DNA of 64,000 nt from Belnapia mucosa. GTDB lineage: Bacteria > Pseudomonadota > Alphaproteobacteria > Acetobacterales > Acetobacteraceae. The stretch is taken from assembly GCF_016775475.1 (NCBI RefSeq), contig NZ_JAEUXJ010000008.1, positions 62,001-126,000 on the forward strand, written 5' to 3'. The translations under genes were made by a program, and so were the position numbers. Shown one piece after another: positions 17,208 through 25,149 of the stretch. Below the pieces are notes generated by a model. The model did no database searches and was not told the origin of the DNA. It was given only the letters and a program-made list of their open reading frames with translations. The number at the start of each line of letters is the position of its first letter. Position 1 is the stretch's first letter.

Positions 17208-18359
17208 TCAGCGCCAGGAGGCGCAGCCCTGGCGGACATGCGCCATCTCCTGCGAGGAGAGGCTGCCGCCCTGCTGGAAGCGGAAAACCGCGTCGGTGCA
17301 GCGACGGTCGATCGGCAGGGGCAGCCGGGCCGCCCGGCGCACCGGCGCCATCGCGCTGCGCTCCTCGACCGGCTCGGCCATGGGCGGGCCGAAGCCGCCG
17401 CTGGCGGGCAGCGGCGCCTCCGCCCCCGTATGGGGCGAAGGCAGCGGTTCGGCGGTCGCCACGGCCGCCGCGGCCGGCGGCGGTGTGACCAGGGCCGCCG
17501 TTGCTGCCGTGACGATGGGCGCCATGGGGGGCGCCATGGGGGGCGCCATGGGGGGCGCCATGGGGGGCGCCATGGGGGGCGCCATGGGGGGCGCCATGGC
17601 GGGTGCCACAGGGGCCGGCGCGATGGGCAGCGGACTGGCGAGATGGGCCAGGGTGCCGAAGCCGGTGCCGCCGGCGGCGGGCGGCGGCGCCTCCGCAGCC
17701 GGGGGCAGCAGCAGCGCCGAGGCGAAGCCGAGGCCAAAGACGCCGAGCAGGCCGCAGCCGATCAGGCCGGCGCGCAGCAGCGGCGCCAGGCGCGGCGGGG
17801 GCCGGCGCAGGGTCCAGGAGGAGCGCGGCTCGGGATCCGCGATCATCATCGGCGCGTCCAACGCCTCCCAGGTCACCCCGGCCTGGAGGGTGCGGCGCAG
17901 CACCGCGACCCAGCGGCCGCGATCGGCGATGGTGAGAACGGAATCATAGGTGAAGCCCTCCTCCAGCCGCGCATGCAGCCCGTCCATCTCCTCGGGCGTC
18001 ACCTCGCAATGGATGATGGGCAGGTAGCCGCGGCAATGGGCGGAGAAGTCCACCGCGTTGAGCAGCCGGCGAAGCTGGGCCTCGGGCTGGCGCGACCGCA
18101 TCGGCAGCAGGTCCACCAGCGCGACCCCGATCTCGGGATGGGCCAGCACGAAGCAGCCGCCGGTCGCCGCCCCATCCTCCCCAGCACGGCAGCGGCCGAT
18201 GAGCTGCCATTCGGGCGGCAGCACGGCCTCGAAGGCCGGGCGGTAGTCGAGCAGCTTCGGTGCCATGGCTGGGGCTGCATCCGGCACGGGCTGGGCGGCA
18301 CCTGGGACCGGTCCTTCTGGGCGCACGAATACCTCTCCGGAACCTGGGATAGCGGCCAT
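17208..18359 (-). CDS. Hypothetical single-pass membrane protein with MAPP repeats
   Basis: A protein of about 383 residues with no recognised catalytic family. The N-terminal ~180 residues form a soluble, probably cytoplasmic domain (VLPPEWQLIGRC, IGVALVDLLP, CRGYLPIIHCEVTPEEMD). A transmembrane helix spans about residues 195–219 (GLIGCGLLGVFGLGFASALLL). Beyond it lies a Pro/Ala-rich stalk with about seven MAPP repeats, and a C-terminal segment with two cysteines (RRCTDAVFRFQQGG…QGCASW) that may be a small periplasmic domain. Start could be GTG 18368, ATG 18359 or ATG 18266. It is convergent with the hybrid kinase, and divergent from a small membrane protein gene. Confidence 0.55.
   Translation of the reverse strand: MAAIPGSGEVFVRPEGPVPGAAQPVPDAAPAMAPKLLDYRPAFEAVLPPEWQLIGRCRAGEDGAATGGCFVLAHPEIGVALVDLLPMRSRQPEAQLRRLLNAVDFSAHCRGYLPIIHCEVTPEEMDGLHARLEEGFTYDSVLTIADRGRWVAVLRRTLQAGVTWEALDAPMMIADPEPRSSWTLRRPPPRLAPLLRAGLIGCGLLGVFGLGFASALLLPPAAEAPPPAAGGTGFGTLAHLASPLPIAPAPVAPAMAPPMAPPMAPPMAPPMAPPMAPPMAPIVTAATAALVTPPPAAAAVATAEPLPSPHTGAEAPLPASGGFGPPMAEPVEERSAMAPVRRAARLPLPIDRRCTDAVFRFQQGGSLSSQEMAHVRQGCASWR
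17515..17604. repeat. 12-bp tandem repeat (minisatellite) coding MAPP
   Basis: Six perfect copies of the 12-mer GCCATGGGGGGC run from 17521 to 17592, followed by one degenerate copy (17593–17604) and preceded by half a unit. The unit is a multiple of three, so changes in copy number keep frame and only alter the length of the periplasmic MAPP stalk of the overlapping gene. The G6 runs and unit identity make slippage likely. Confidence 0.9.
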
Positions 18360-18368
18360 GTCAGGCAC

Positions 18369-18612
18369 GGGCCGAACAACGCAAAAACTAGCCTCCGGTC
18401 GGCGCGGAAACCGTCACAATCCCGAAACCGTGCCACTGCGGGTCGAGGCGGAATCTTTGTTATCAAAACTCCGGCGCGTCAATCCTGTGCGCAGAAGTTG
18501 TATGACAGATCGATACTATTGCTTCTTTGTACTGCCATCAGGATCAATACAACATTCTGTTGAGCACAAAATCCTCTTGCAGCGTTGCAGATGGACACAG
18601 CAAAGTACGCCC
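18369..18612. other. AT-richer divergent intergenic region
   Basis: This ~240-bp gap between two divergent genes is noticeably poorer in GC than the surroundings, especially 18450–18610. It contains a widely spaced TTGTAT (18498–18503) / ATACAA (18547–18552) inverted repeat. It probably holds both promoters. I could not fix -35/-10 pairs with confidence, and no RNA gene is recognisable. Confidence 0.4.
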
Positions 18613-19011
18613 ATGGGGTTTGGAACCGTTCAACAGGACACCATACGTTGGCGCTATGCGCTGCTGATCCTTGCCGTGGTGCTGGCGGCGGTCGGCACCG
18701 TCGTCCATGAGGGCTGGGATCTCGACCGGAACGGCGCGCTTTGCCTCTGGGAAGCGCTGATGGTTCTGGTGCGGCTGATGGCTTTCCCGGTGCACGCCCT
18801 GTTGCGCCTCACACCCGGGCCGCTGCTGGAAGCGGTGGGGCTGCCGGATGCGCCCTGGCCCTCCTCTGCCCTGCTCGCGGTCGGGGCCAGCCTGCCGCTC
18901 TGGGGCCTGCTGGTGATCGGCGGGCTGATGGCGGAGGCTTGGCTGGAACTGGGTGCCGAATCCGGCCGGGCCGGTCCCGGCGCGGCTCAGCGCGGCGCCA
19001 AGGCCCGGTAG
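18613..19011 (+). CDS. Small integral membrane protein, unknown function
   Basis: A 132-residue protein with three probable transmembrane helices: YALLILAVVLAAVGTVV (about 14–30), a second around ALCLWEALMVLVRLM (39–58), and SALLAVGASLPLWGLLVIGG (80–99), with a polar C-terminal tail. No family is recognised. The frame is open further upstream, but that part is AT-rich, arginine-rich and unlike protein, so the ATG at 18613 was chosen. The 3' end overlaps the convergent hyuB gene by 25 bp. It is divergent from the MAPP-repeat membrane protein, the only contextual hint of a joint envelope role. Confidence 0.5.
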   Translation: MGFGTVQQDTIRWRYALLILAVVLAAVGTVVHEGWDLDRNGALCLWEALMVLVRLMAFPVHALLRLTPGPLLEAVGLPDAPWPSSALLAVGASLPLWGLLVIGGLMAEAWLELGAESGRAGPGAAQRGAKAR

Positions 19012-20615
19012 GCCCGCCGGGCGGTTTCCGGACTGATCCGTCCCTCCGCCAGGTCGCGCGCCACCGCTTCGGGCGAGCGTTCCTCCGGCGGGCCGTAGCC
19101 GCCGGCGCCGGGAGTGATGATCTCCACCCATTGTCCGGCCTTCAGATCGCCATTGCCGAGTGCGAAGGGGGTGACGCCGGGGGCGAAGCGGAATTCGCCA
19201 TGCCCGCCCGGCTCGCCGCCGAACAGCCCCCAAGGGCGGGAGCGCAGGCGGGAGCCATCGACCCGCAGCCGGCAATCCGCCTCCGCCCGATAGACTCGGC
19301 GGATCGCCATGCCGCCGCGCTGCCGGCCAGGGCCTCCGGAATCCTCCACCAGCTCGTAGCGCATCAGGGTCAGCGGGTATTCGTTCTCCAGCGCCTCGAC
19401 CGGCAGGTTGGAGGTGTTGGTGGTGTGGACATGCACGCCGTCCAGCCCGTCCCGCGTCGCGCGGGCGCCGAAGCCGCCGCCGATCGTCTCCAGATAGACC
19501 CAGGGCTCGCCCGTGCCGGGCTGGCGGCCGACGAAGCTCGCCACCACGCAGGCGCCGTTATGCGCCGCCGTCACCCGCCCCGGCACCGCCGCGGCCAGGG
19601 CGCCGAGGATCAGGTCCACCACCCGCTGGCAGGTGGAGAGCCGCGCATTCACCGCCGCCGGCAGGGTGCAGTTGACGACGCTGCCCTCGGTCGCGGTGAT
19701 GGTCAGCGGCCGGGCGAGGCCGGCATTGGGCGGCAGGGTCGGATCGACCACCGCCTTCACGGCGTAATAGACCGTCGCCTGCAAGGCGGTCATGACCATG
19801 TTGATGCCGGCACGCACCTGCGGCGGTCCGTCGAAATGCAGCCGCATCGCATCGCCGGCGACGGTGATCTCGACCGAGAGGTCGAGCTCACCCTCGATCT
19901 CCGGGCTGTCATGCCGGTCGGCGAAGCGATAGGTGCCGTCCGGGATGGCGGCGATGCCGGCGCGCATCTTCCGCTCGGCATAGTCGAGCAGCGCCGCGCC
20001 CGCCTCGGCCACCGTCGCCGCGCCGTACTTGGCCGAGAGCGCGGCATAGCGCTGCACGCCGAGCCGGTTGGCCGCCATCTGCGCCCGGAGATCCGAGAGG
20101 CGCTCGCGCGGCACTTGGCAGTTCAGCAGGATCAGCTCCTGCACATCGCGTTGCAGCTCCCCGGCGCGGTAGAGCCGGATGGGCGGGATGCGCAGCCCTT
20201 CCTGGTAGATATGCGCATGGCCCCGATCGGCGAAATCCGAGTGATGGGCGAGGTTCACCGCCCAGGCGGCGATGCGCCCCTCGATGAAGACTGGCTCGGC
20301 CAGGACGATATCAGGCAGATGCGTGCCGCCGCCCTCATAGGCGTCATTGCCGATGAAGACATCGCCCGGCCGCATCTCCGCCACCGGATGACGCTTCAGG
20401 ATATGCGGGATCAGCCCGATGAAGCTGCCGAGATGGATCGGGATGTGCTCGGCTTGGCAGAGGGTGCGGCCCTCCGGCTCGAAGAGCGCGGTGGAGCAGT
20501 CGCGCCGCTCCTTGATGTTGGTGGAGTGGGAGGCACGGATCAGCGCCTCGCCCATCTCCTCGACGATGGAGGCGAGCGCGCTGCCGATGACCTCGACGGT
20601 GATCGGGTCGATCAT
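18987..20615 (-). CDS. hyuB: Hydantoinase B / oxoprolinase beta-type subunit
   Basis: A 542-residue HyuB-family protein. It begins with PITVEVIGSALASIVEEMGE, typical of the family, and has HLGSFIGLIPHIL, PGDVFIGNDAYEGGGTHLPD (a metal/substrate region), the LSTCQRVVDLILGAL block and the C-terminal TPGAGGYGPPEER glycine loop. With HyuA it forms an ATP-dependent amidohydrolase that opens hydantoin, 5-oxoproline or related cyclic amides; caprolactamase and acetophenone carboxylase are relatives, so the substrate is uncertain. The start codon overlaps the hyuA stop by 4 bp (ATGA), showing translational coupling. The 3' end overlaps the small membrane protein gene on the other strand. Confidence 0.88.
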   Translation of the reverse strand: MIDPITVEVIGSALASIVEEMGEALIRASHSTNIKERRDCSTALFEPEGRTLCQAEHIPIHLGSFIGLIPHILKRHPVAEMRPGDVFIGNDAYEGGGTHLPDIVLAEPVFIEGRIAAWAVNLAHHSDFADRGHAHIYQEGLRIPPIRLYRAGELQRDVQELILLNCQVPRERLSDLRAQMAANRLGVQRYAALSAKYGAATVAEAGAALLDYAERKMRAGIAAIPDGTYRFADRHDSPEIEGELDLSVEITVAGDAMRLHFDGPPQVRAGINMVMTALQATVYYAVKAVVDPTLPPNAGLARPLTITATEGSVVNCTLPAAVNARLSTCQRVVDLILGALAAAVPGRVTAAHNGACVVASFVGRQPGTGEPWVYLETIGGGFGARATRDGLDGVHVHTTNTSNLPVEALENEYPLTLMRYELVEDSGGPGRQRGGMAIRRVYRAEADCRLRVDGSRLRSRPWGLFGGEPGGHGEFRFAPGVTPFALGNGDLKAGQWVEIITPGAGGYGPPEERSPEAVARDLAEGRISPETARRAYRALAPR

Positions 20616-22663
20616 GCCCCCTCCTCCAGGATCAGCGTCTCATGCGCATCGGTGCGGGCGGTCATGCCGGGCAGGACGAGGGTGGTGCTGTCCATCTGCT
20701 CCACCAGGGCGGGGCCGAGGAGGCGGTAACCGGGCCGCAGCCTCTCCCGTGCATAGACCGGGACCGTGGTGAAGCCGCCGGCCTCGGGCAGCCAGACCCG
20801 GCGTTCGCCGGCGAGGGCCGCCGTGGCATCGGGCCCGGATTCCGGCAGGGCGGGCAGCTGCGCCTTGGGCACGATGCCGGTCGCCTCCAGCCGGAAGGTG
20901 ACGAGCTGGACCGGATCCTCCTCGGCGATGAAGCCATAGAGGCGCGCATGCTCGGCGGCGAAAGCCTCGGCCAGGGCGGCGAGCGTCGCCGGGCCGGGCT
21001 CGCCGGGCGGGAGGGGGATCGGCAGCTCGTAATTCTGGCCCGCATAGCGCATGTCGATGCTGCGGCGGAGGCGCTGGGCCTCGGGCGCGATGCCCTCCTG
21101 CGCGAACCAGGCCGTGGCCTCCCGCTCCAGTGCCGCGAAGGCCTCCCGCATCGGGGCGAGGCCGGCGGCGAGCGGGGTCAGCCGCGTCGCCGCGAAATCG
21201 GCGCGGAGATCGGTCAGCAGCAGCCCCATGGCGCAGAGGATGCCCGGGTTGCGCGGCACCAGCACGCGCGGCATCTCCAGCTCCCGCGCCAGCCGCGCCG
21301 CATGCAGCGGGCCGGCGCCGCCGAAGGCCATCAGCGCATAGTCGCGCGGATCATGGCCGCGCTGCACGCTGATGACGCGGATGGCGCGGGCCATATTGGC
21401 GGTGACAACGGCGATGATGCCCTGCGCCGTCGCCATCGGCTCCATCCCGAGCTGCTCCGCGAGGCGGGTGATGGCCTCGACCGCGAGGTCCCGCCGCACC
21501 GGCAGCCGGCCGCCCAGCAGATGCGTCGGGTGCAGCGTGCCCAGCATGATATTGGCGTCGGTCACCGTCGGATCGGCATTGCCGAGGCCGTAGCAGACCG
21601 GCCCCGGCGCGGCGCCGGCGCTGCGCGGGCCGACCTTCAGCAGCCCGCCGCCATCGACATGCGCGATCGAGCCGCCGCCCGCGCCGACCGTATGGATGTC
21701 GAGCATCGGCGCCTTGATCGGGTAGCCATGCAGCACGGCCTCGCCCGCCAGGCGCGGCTCGCCGCCCGGCAGCAGGGCGACATCGGTGCTGGTGCCGCCC
21801 ATGTCGAAGGTGATGAGGTCGGGAAATCCGGCCAGCCGCCCCACGGCCTGGGCGCCGATGACGCCGGTGGAGGGACCCGACAGCACCATCCGCGCCGGCA
21901 TCGCCGCCGCCGCCTCCAGCCCGATGACGCCGCCATTGGATTGCGTCAGATGCGGAGCGGCAGTGATGCCGAGCGCCGTCAGCCGCTCCGCGAGGCGGCG
22001 GATATAGCCCTGCATCACCGGGCCCAGATAGGCATTCACCACTGCGGTCGAGAGCCGTTCGTATTCTCGGAATTCCGGCGCGACGGCGTGGCTGGCGGTG
22101 AGGAAGGCGTCGGGCAGTTCCTCAACCAGGATGGCGCGGGCGCGCGCCTCATGCGCCGGGTTGACGAAGCTGTAGAGGAAGCAGACGGCCACCGCCGCGA
22201 CGCCGGCCGCGCGCAGCGCCCGCGCCGCCTCGCGCACCGCCGCCTCGTCCAGCGCGGTCTCGATGCTGCCGTCATGGCGGAGGCGTTCGGGAATCTGCAG
22301 CCGCAGGTCACGCGCCACCAGCACCGGTGGCTTCTCCACCTGCAGGTCGTACAGGTCCGGCCGTCGCTGCCGGCCGATCTCCAGCAGGTCGCGGAACCCG
22401 TCCGTCACCAGCAGGCCGGTGCGGACGCCGCGATGCTGGATCAGCGCATTGGTGGCGACCGTGGTGCCATGGCCGAAATAGCCGAGATCGCCCGGGCTGC
22501 CGCCGACCCGGGCGATGGCCTCGGCCGCGCCCTCGGCGATGGCGCGGGACGGATCGTCGGGGGTCGAGGAGACTTTCCAGACCGCGATGCGGCCGGTCGC
22601 CTCCTCGAACAGGCAGAGATCGGTGAAGGTCCCGCCGGAATCCACGCCCAAGCGCCAGGCCAT
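20612..22663 (-). CDS. hyuA: Hydantoinase A / oxoprolinase alpha-type subunit
   Basis: A 683-residue HyuA-family subunit with the actin-like ATPase fold. Phosphate-binding motifs DSGGTFTDLCLFE at the N-terminus and DMGGTSTDVALLPGG in the middle are intact, along with HGTTVATNALIQHRG and GGGSIAHVDGGG. It carries ATP hydrolysis and activates the substrate carbonyl for the HyuB-linked ring opening. The ATG ending at 22663 was chosen: MAWRLGVDSGG is the normal family start, whereas the longer frame adds an unrelated 37-residue leader. It is the first gene of a two-gene operon with hyuB. No hydantoin racemase, carbamoylase or transporter lies next to it. Confidence 0.88.
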   Translation of the reverse strand: MAWRLGVDSGGTFTDLCLFEEATGRIAVWKVSSTPDDPSRAIAEGAAEAIARVGGSPGDLGYFGHGTTVATNALIQHRGVRTGLLVTDGFRDLLEIGRQRRPDLYDLQVEKPPVLVARDLRLQIPERLRHDGSIETALDEAAVREAARALRAAGVAAVAVCFLYSFVNPAHEARARAILVEELPDAFLTASHAVAPEFREYERLSTAVVNAYLGPVMQGYIRRLAERLTALGITAAPHLTQSNGGVIGLEAAAAMPARMVLSGPSTGVIGAQAVGRLAGFPDLITFDMGGTSTDVALLPGGEPRLAGEAVLHGYPIKAPMLDIHTVGAGGGSIAHVDGGGLLKVGPRSAGAAPGPVCYGLGNADPTVTDANIMLGTLHPTHLLGGRLPVRRDLAVEAITRLAEQLGMEPMATAQGIIAVVTANMARAIRVISVQRGHDPRDYALMAFGGAGPLHAARLARELEMPRVLVPRNPGILCAMGLLLTDLRADFAATRLTPLAAGLAPMREAFAALEREATAWFAQEGIAPEAQRLRRSIDMRYAGQNYELPIPLPPGEPGPATLAALAEAFAAEHARLYGFIAEEDPVQLVTFRLEATGIVPKAQLPALPESGPDATAALAGERRVWLPEAGGFTTVPVYARERLRPGYRLLGPALVEQMDSTTLVLPGMTARTDAHETLILEEGA

Positions 22664-22825
22664 CCACCGGAACCCCCTGCTGCCCGGCGCCAGCCTCCCA
22701 TGCGGGACGGCGCCGGGCAATCCGGTCAGCGTAGTCGGGTAAGCCCGGCACCGGCCTCCACCCCACCCGGCCACCCATCAGCATACTGTCGTGGATGGCG
22801 GGTGGGGGTGCGGGCCAGTGCCGCC

Positions 22826-22857
22826 ATCAGGAATGCGCCATGCGGCGCATTCCTGAT
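22826..22857 (-). terminator. Strong 14-bp stem hairpin after EF-hand gene
   Basis: ATCAGGAATGCGCC (22826–22839) and GGCGCATTCCTGAT (22844–22857) are perfectly complementary with a 4-nt loop. On the minus strand the hairpin begins 7 nt after the EF-hand gene stop. There is no T-run on either side, so it is a terminator or RNA-stabilising structure by position and strength rather than by a full intrinsic-terminator signature. Confidence 0.55.
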
Positions 22858-22864
22858 CGAGCTA

Positions 22865-23452
22865 TCAGCGCGGCGGCGGCGGGGGCGCATCCGGGCCGCC
22901 ATGATGCGGGCCGCGATGGTGCATCCGGTGATGCGGCACCGGCAGCTCGTCGAGTGTCACGCCGTTGTCGCCATTGGCATCCAGCGCGCGGAACCGGGCG
23001 TCCAGCATCGGCCGCAGCTCCTCGGGCGTCACCCGCCCGTCGCGGTTGGCATCCACGGCGCGGAACATCATCGCCATGACGCGCGCCCGCATCGGGTTCG
23101 GCTCGCGCGGGGGCGGTGCGGGGCCGCCGGCCGGCGGCGCGGGCGGCGCCATCAGCGGGGCGGACAGCGCCTCCTCCAGCACCAGCGCGCCGTCATGGTT
23201 GCGGTCGGCGTCGTTGAAGCGGGCCTGGGCGAAGGTCCAGGCCTCCTCCGGCGTCACCCGCCCATCGCCATTGGCATCGACGCGGGCGAACATGGCGGCC
23301 GGGCCGCGCGGCCCGCCCATGGGTGAGCCAGGCGGCGGGCCGGCGGGGCGGCCGGCCGGGCCGGGCGGCGGCGGGGCGGGCTGGGCCAGGGCCGGCAGGG
23401 CACCGGCGGCCAGCAGCACGGTGCCGAGCAGCGCCGTACGGACCATCCTCAT
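22865..23452 (-). CDS. Secreted EF-hand calcium-binding protein
   Basis: A 195-residue protein with a signal peptide (VRTALLGTVLLAAGALPALAQ), a Pro/Gly-rich linker and four EF-hand loops: Asp59–Glu70 (DANGDGRVTPEE), Asp83–Glu94, Asp134–Glu145 (DANRDGRVTPEE) and Asp158–Glu169. The last loop has Asn at loop position 6, where Gly is usual. The His/Pro-rich C-terminus (about residues 174–190) could bind transition metals. It likely acts in the periplasm or outside as a calcium-binding or buffering protein. The ATG ending at 23452 has AAGGAG 7 nt upstream. A strong hairpin follows the stop. It appears monocistronic. Confidence 0.85.
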   Translation of the reverse strand: MRMVRTALLGTVLLAAGALPALAQPAPPPPGPAGRPAGPPPGSPMGGPRGPAAMFARVDANGDGRVTPEEAWTFAQARFNDADRNHDGALVLEEALSAPLMAPPAPPAGGPAPPPREPNPMRARVMAMMFRAVDANRDGRVTPEELRPMLDARFRALDANGDNGVTLDELPVPHHRMHHRGPHHGGPDAPPPPPR

Positions 23453-23548
23453 GCGGTTTCTCCTTCTAGGGCCATGTGGGCAGGGGAGAGATTGGCCTCT
23501 CCTTGTAACGCCCACATGACGTCCCGGCCCTCGCTGCGTGAGGAAGCG

Positions 23549-24976
23549 TTACGCACCGGGTCTGGCCTGGGCCTTCCCTTGCGGCGTCCCCGGCTCGCCC
23601 AGGTCCCACCACATCCCGGCGAAGGCCAGCAGCCCCTCGCGCGCCGGGGCGATCAGCAGGTGCTCGTCCGGGCCGTGCTGCTTGCAGCCATTGTAGCTGT
23701 GCGGCACCCAGACCAGCGGCAGGCCGAGATGATCGACGAAGACATCCCCCGGCAGCCCGCCCGAGCTGTTGGGGATGATCTGCACGGCCTTGCCGAGGCT
23801 CTGCTCCATGCTCGCCTGCGCCCAGCGCACCCAGGGATGATCCGGCGCGGTGCGGCTGGCGGCCATGCGGATGCCGGCATTCTCGATCCGCACCAGCTCC
23901 AGCCCATGCGCGTCGAGGTGGCGGCGCAGCGCCTCTTCGAAGCCCGCCGTGTCGGAATCGACGGTGTAGCGGATCTGGCAATGCGCCCGGGCATCGGGCG
24001 CCACGGCATTCACCGGGTTCTCCGGCCGGCCGCTGATCATCGACAGGACGATCAGGCTGTTCCAGCCATAGATCTTCTCGGCCGGGGTCAGGTCGGGCTC
24101 GCCCCAGCCTTCGTCGATGGTCGCCGCCCCCTCCCCGCCGCCGACCGGGCAACCGGCGAGCACGCCGCGCACCGCGGCCGGGACGCCGTTGCGGGGCAGC
24201 CAGTCCCGCACCAGGATCTTGCCGTTGCGGTCCATGATGGTGGAGAGCGCATGGGCCAGGATGATCGCCGGATCGGTGGTCAGCCCGCCCCAATGGCCGG
24301 AATGCACGCCGCCCTCCCGCAGCTTGACCACCAGGTCGAAATGCCAGGTCCCCCGCGTGCCGGTGGCGATGGTCGGCACCGCCGGCTCCACCCGCGGCCC
24401 GTCCGAGGCGATCAGCGCATCGGCGGCCAACTCCTCGGCATGGGCGGCGACGAATTCGCGCAGGCCCTTGCTGCCCCGCTCCTCGGCCGTCTCCAGCACC
24501 AGCTTCACATTGAAGCCGAGCCGACCGCCGCGCTCGGCCAGCACCGCCTCCAGCGCCGCGAGGTTCAGGGCGTGCTGGCCCTTGTTGTCGGCGGTGCCGC
24601 GGCCGTACCAGCGATCCCCTTCCTCGGTCAGCGCCCAGGGCCTGAGCCCGGCGCGCCACTGGTCCTCGAGGCCCCGGACGGTATCGCCATGGCCATAGAG
24701 CAGGATGGTGGGGCGGGTGGGATCCTCGATCCGGCTGGCGCTGAGAATCGGGCCGAAGCCCGGCAGCGGGTTCGGATGCACCGTGCTGATGAAGCCGAGC
24801 CGCTCCAGCCAGGGGGCGATCCCCTCTCGCAGATAGGTCTCCAGCGCCGCCTCGGCGCCCGGCTCCTGCGAGGTGGAGGGGATCGCGACCAGCTCCGCGA
24901 GCAGCGATTTGAAGCCGCCCTCGTCGAAGAACCGGGTCGCGCGTGCCAGCGCGCCGCTGCGTGAGGCCATGGTCAT
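23549..24976 (-). CDS. M20 family metallopeptidase
   Basis: A 475-residue M20/ArgE/DapE/CPG2-family dizinc hydrolase. Metal and catalytic motifs are intact: LLYGHGDTV (His ligand and catalytic-side Asp), WYGRGTADNKGQ (bridging Asp), and LETAEERGSKGL with the catalytic Glu–Glu pair. The dimerisation (lid) domain follows, with GGVHSGHWGG. The C-terminal PHSYNGCKQHGPDEHL holds the last His ligand. It cleaves a dipeptide, N-acyl amino acid or carbamoyl amino acid. Because hydantoinase genes lie on both sides, an N-carbamoyl or peptide-type substrate is plausible but unproven. An ATG 6 nt downstream is an alternative start. A well-formed promoter lies upstream. Confidence 0.85.
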   Translation of the reverse strand: MTMASRSGALARATRFFDEGGFKSLLAELVAIPSTSQEPGAEAALETYLREGIAPWLERLGFISTVHPNPLPGFGPILSASRIEDPTRPTILLYGHGDTVRGLEDQWRAGLRPWALTEEGDRWYGRGTADNKGQHALNLAALEAVLAERGGRLGFNVKLVLETAEERGSKGLREFVAAHAEELAADALIASDGPRVEPAVPTIATGTRGTWHFDLVVKLREGGVHSGHWGGLTTDPAIILAHALSTIMDRNGKILVRDWLPRNGVPAAVRGVLAGCPVGGGEGAATIDEGWGEPDLTPAEKIYGWNSLIVLSMISGRPENPVNAVAPDARAHCQIRYTVDSDTAGFEEALRRHLDAHGLELVRIENAGIRMAASRTAPDHPWVRWAQASMEQSLGKAVQIIPNSSGGLPGDVFVDHLGLPLVWVPHSYNGCKQHGPDEHLLIAPAREGLLAFAGMWWDLGEPGTPQGKAQARPGA

Positions 24977-25120
24977 TCCCACCCATCCAAGCTGTCGGCG
25001 GCCAGTGTGGCGGAACTTGCAGCTTTCGGACAAATCCCCCCGCGAGGGTGGACCGGGGCGGCAGGGGCCGGGATGGAGGGCGGATTCGGCATGGCGGGCG
25101 CCTCCGGAAATGGCGGCGTT

Positions 25121-25149
25121 ATGTTAGGAATTCGATCTTATTCCGTCAA
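25121..25149 (-). promoter_or_regulatory. Sigma70-like promoter for the M20 peptidase gene
   Basis: Read on the minus strand: TTGACG (25149–25144), a 17-bp spacer, TAACAT (25126–25121). Both hexamers are close to consensus at ideal spacing. The -35 overlaps the last codons of the upstream AsmA-like gene, so the peptidase can be expressed independently. The predicted 5' leader is about 135 nt. Confidence 0.6.

Noticed and set aside
17515..17604. CRISPR-like array
   Set aside because: Units are contiguous 12-mers with no spacers and lie inside a coding frame.
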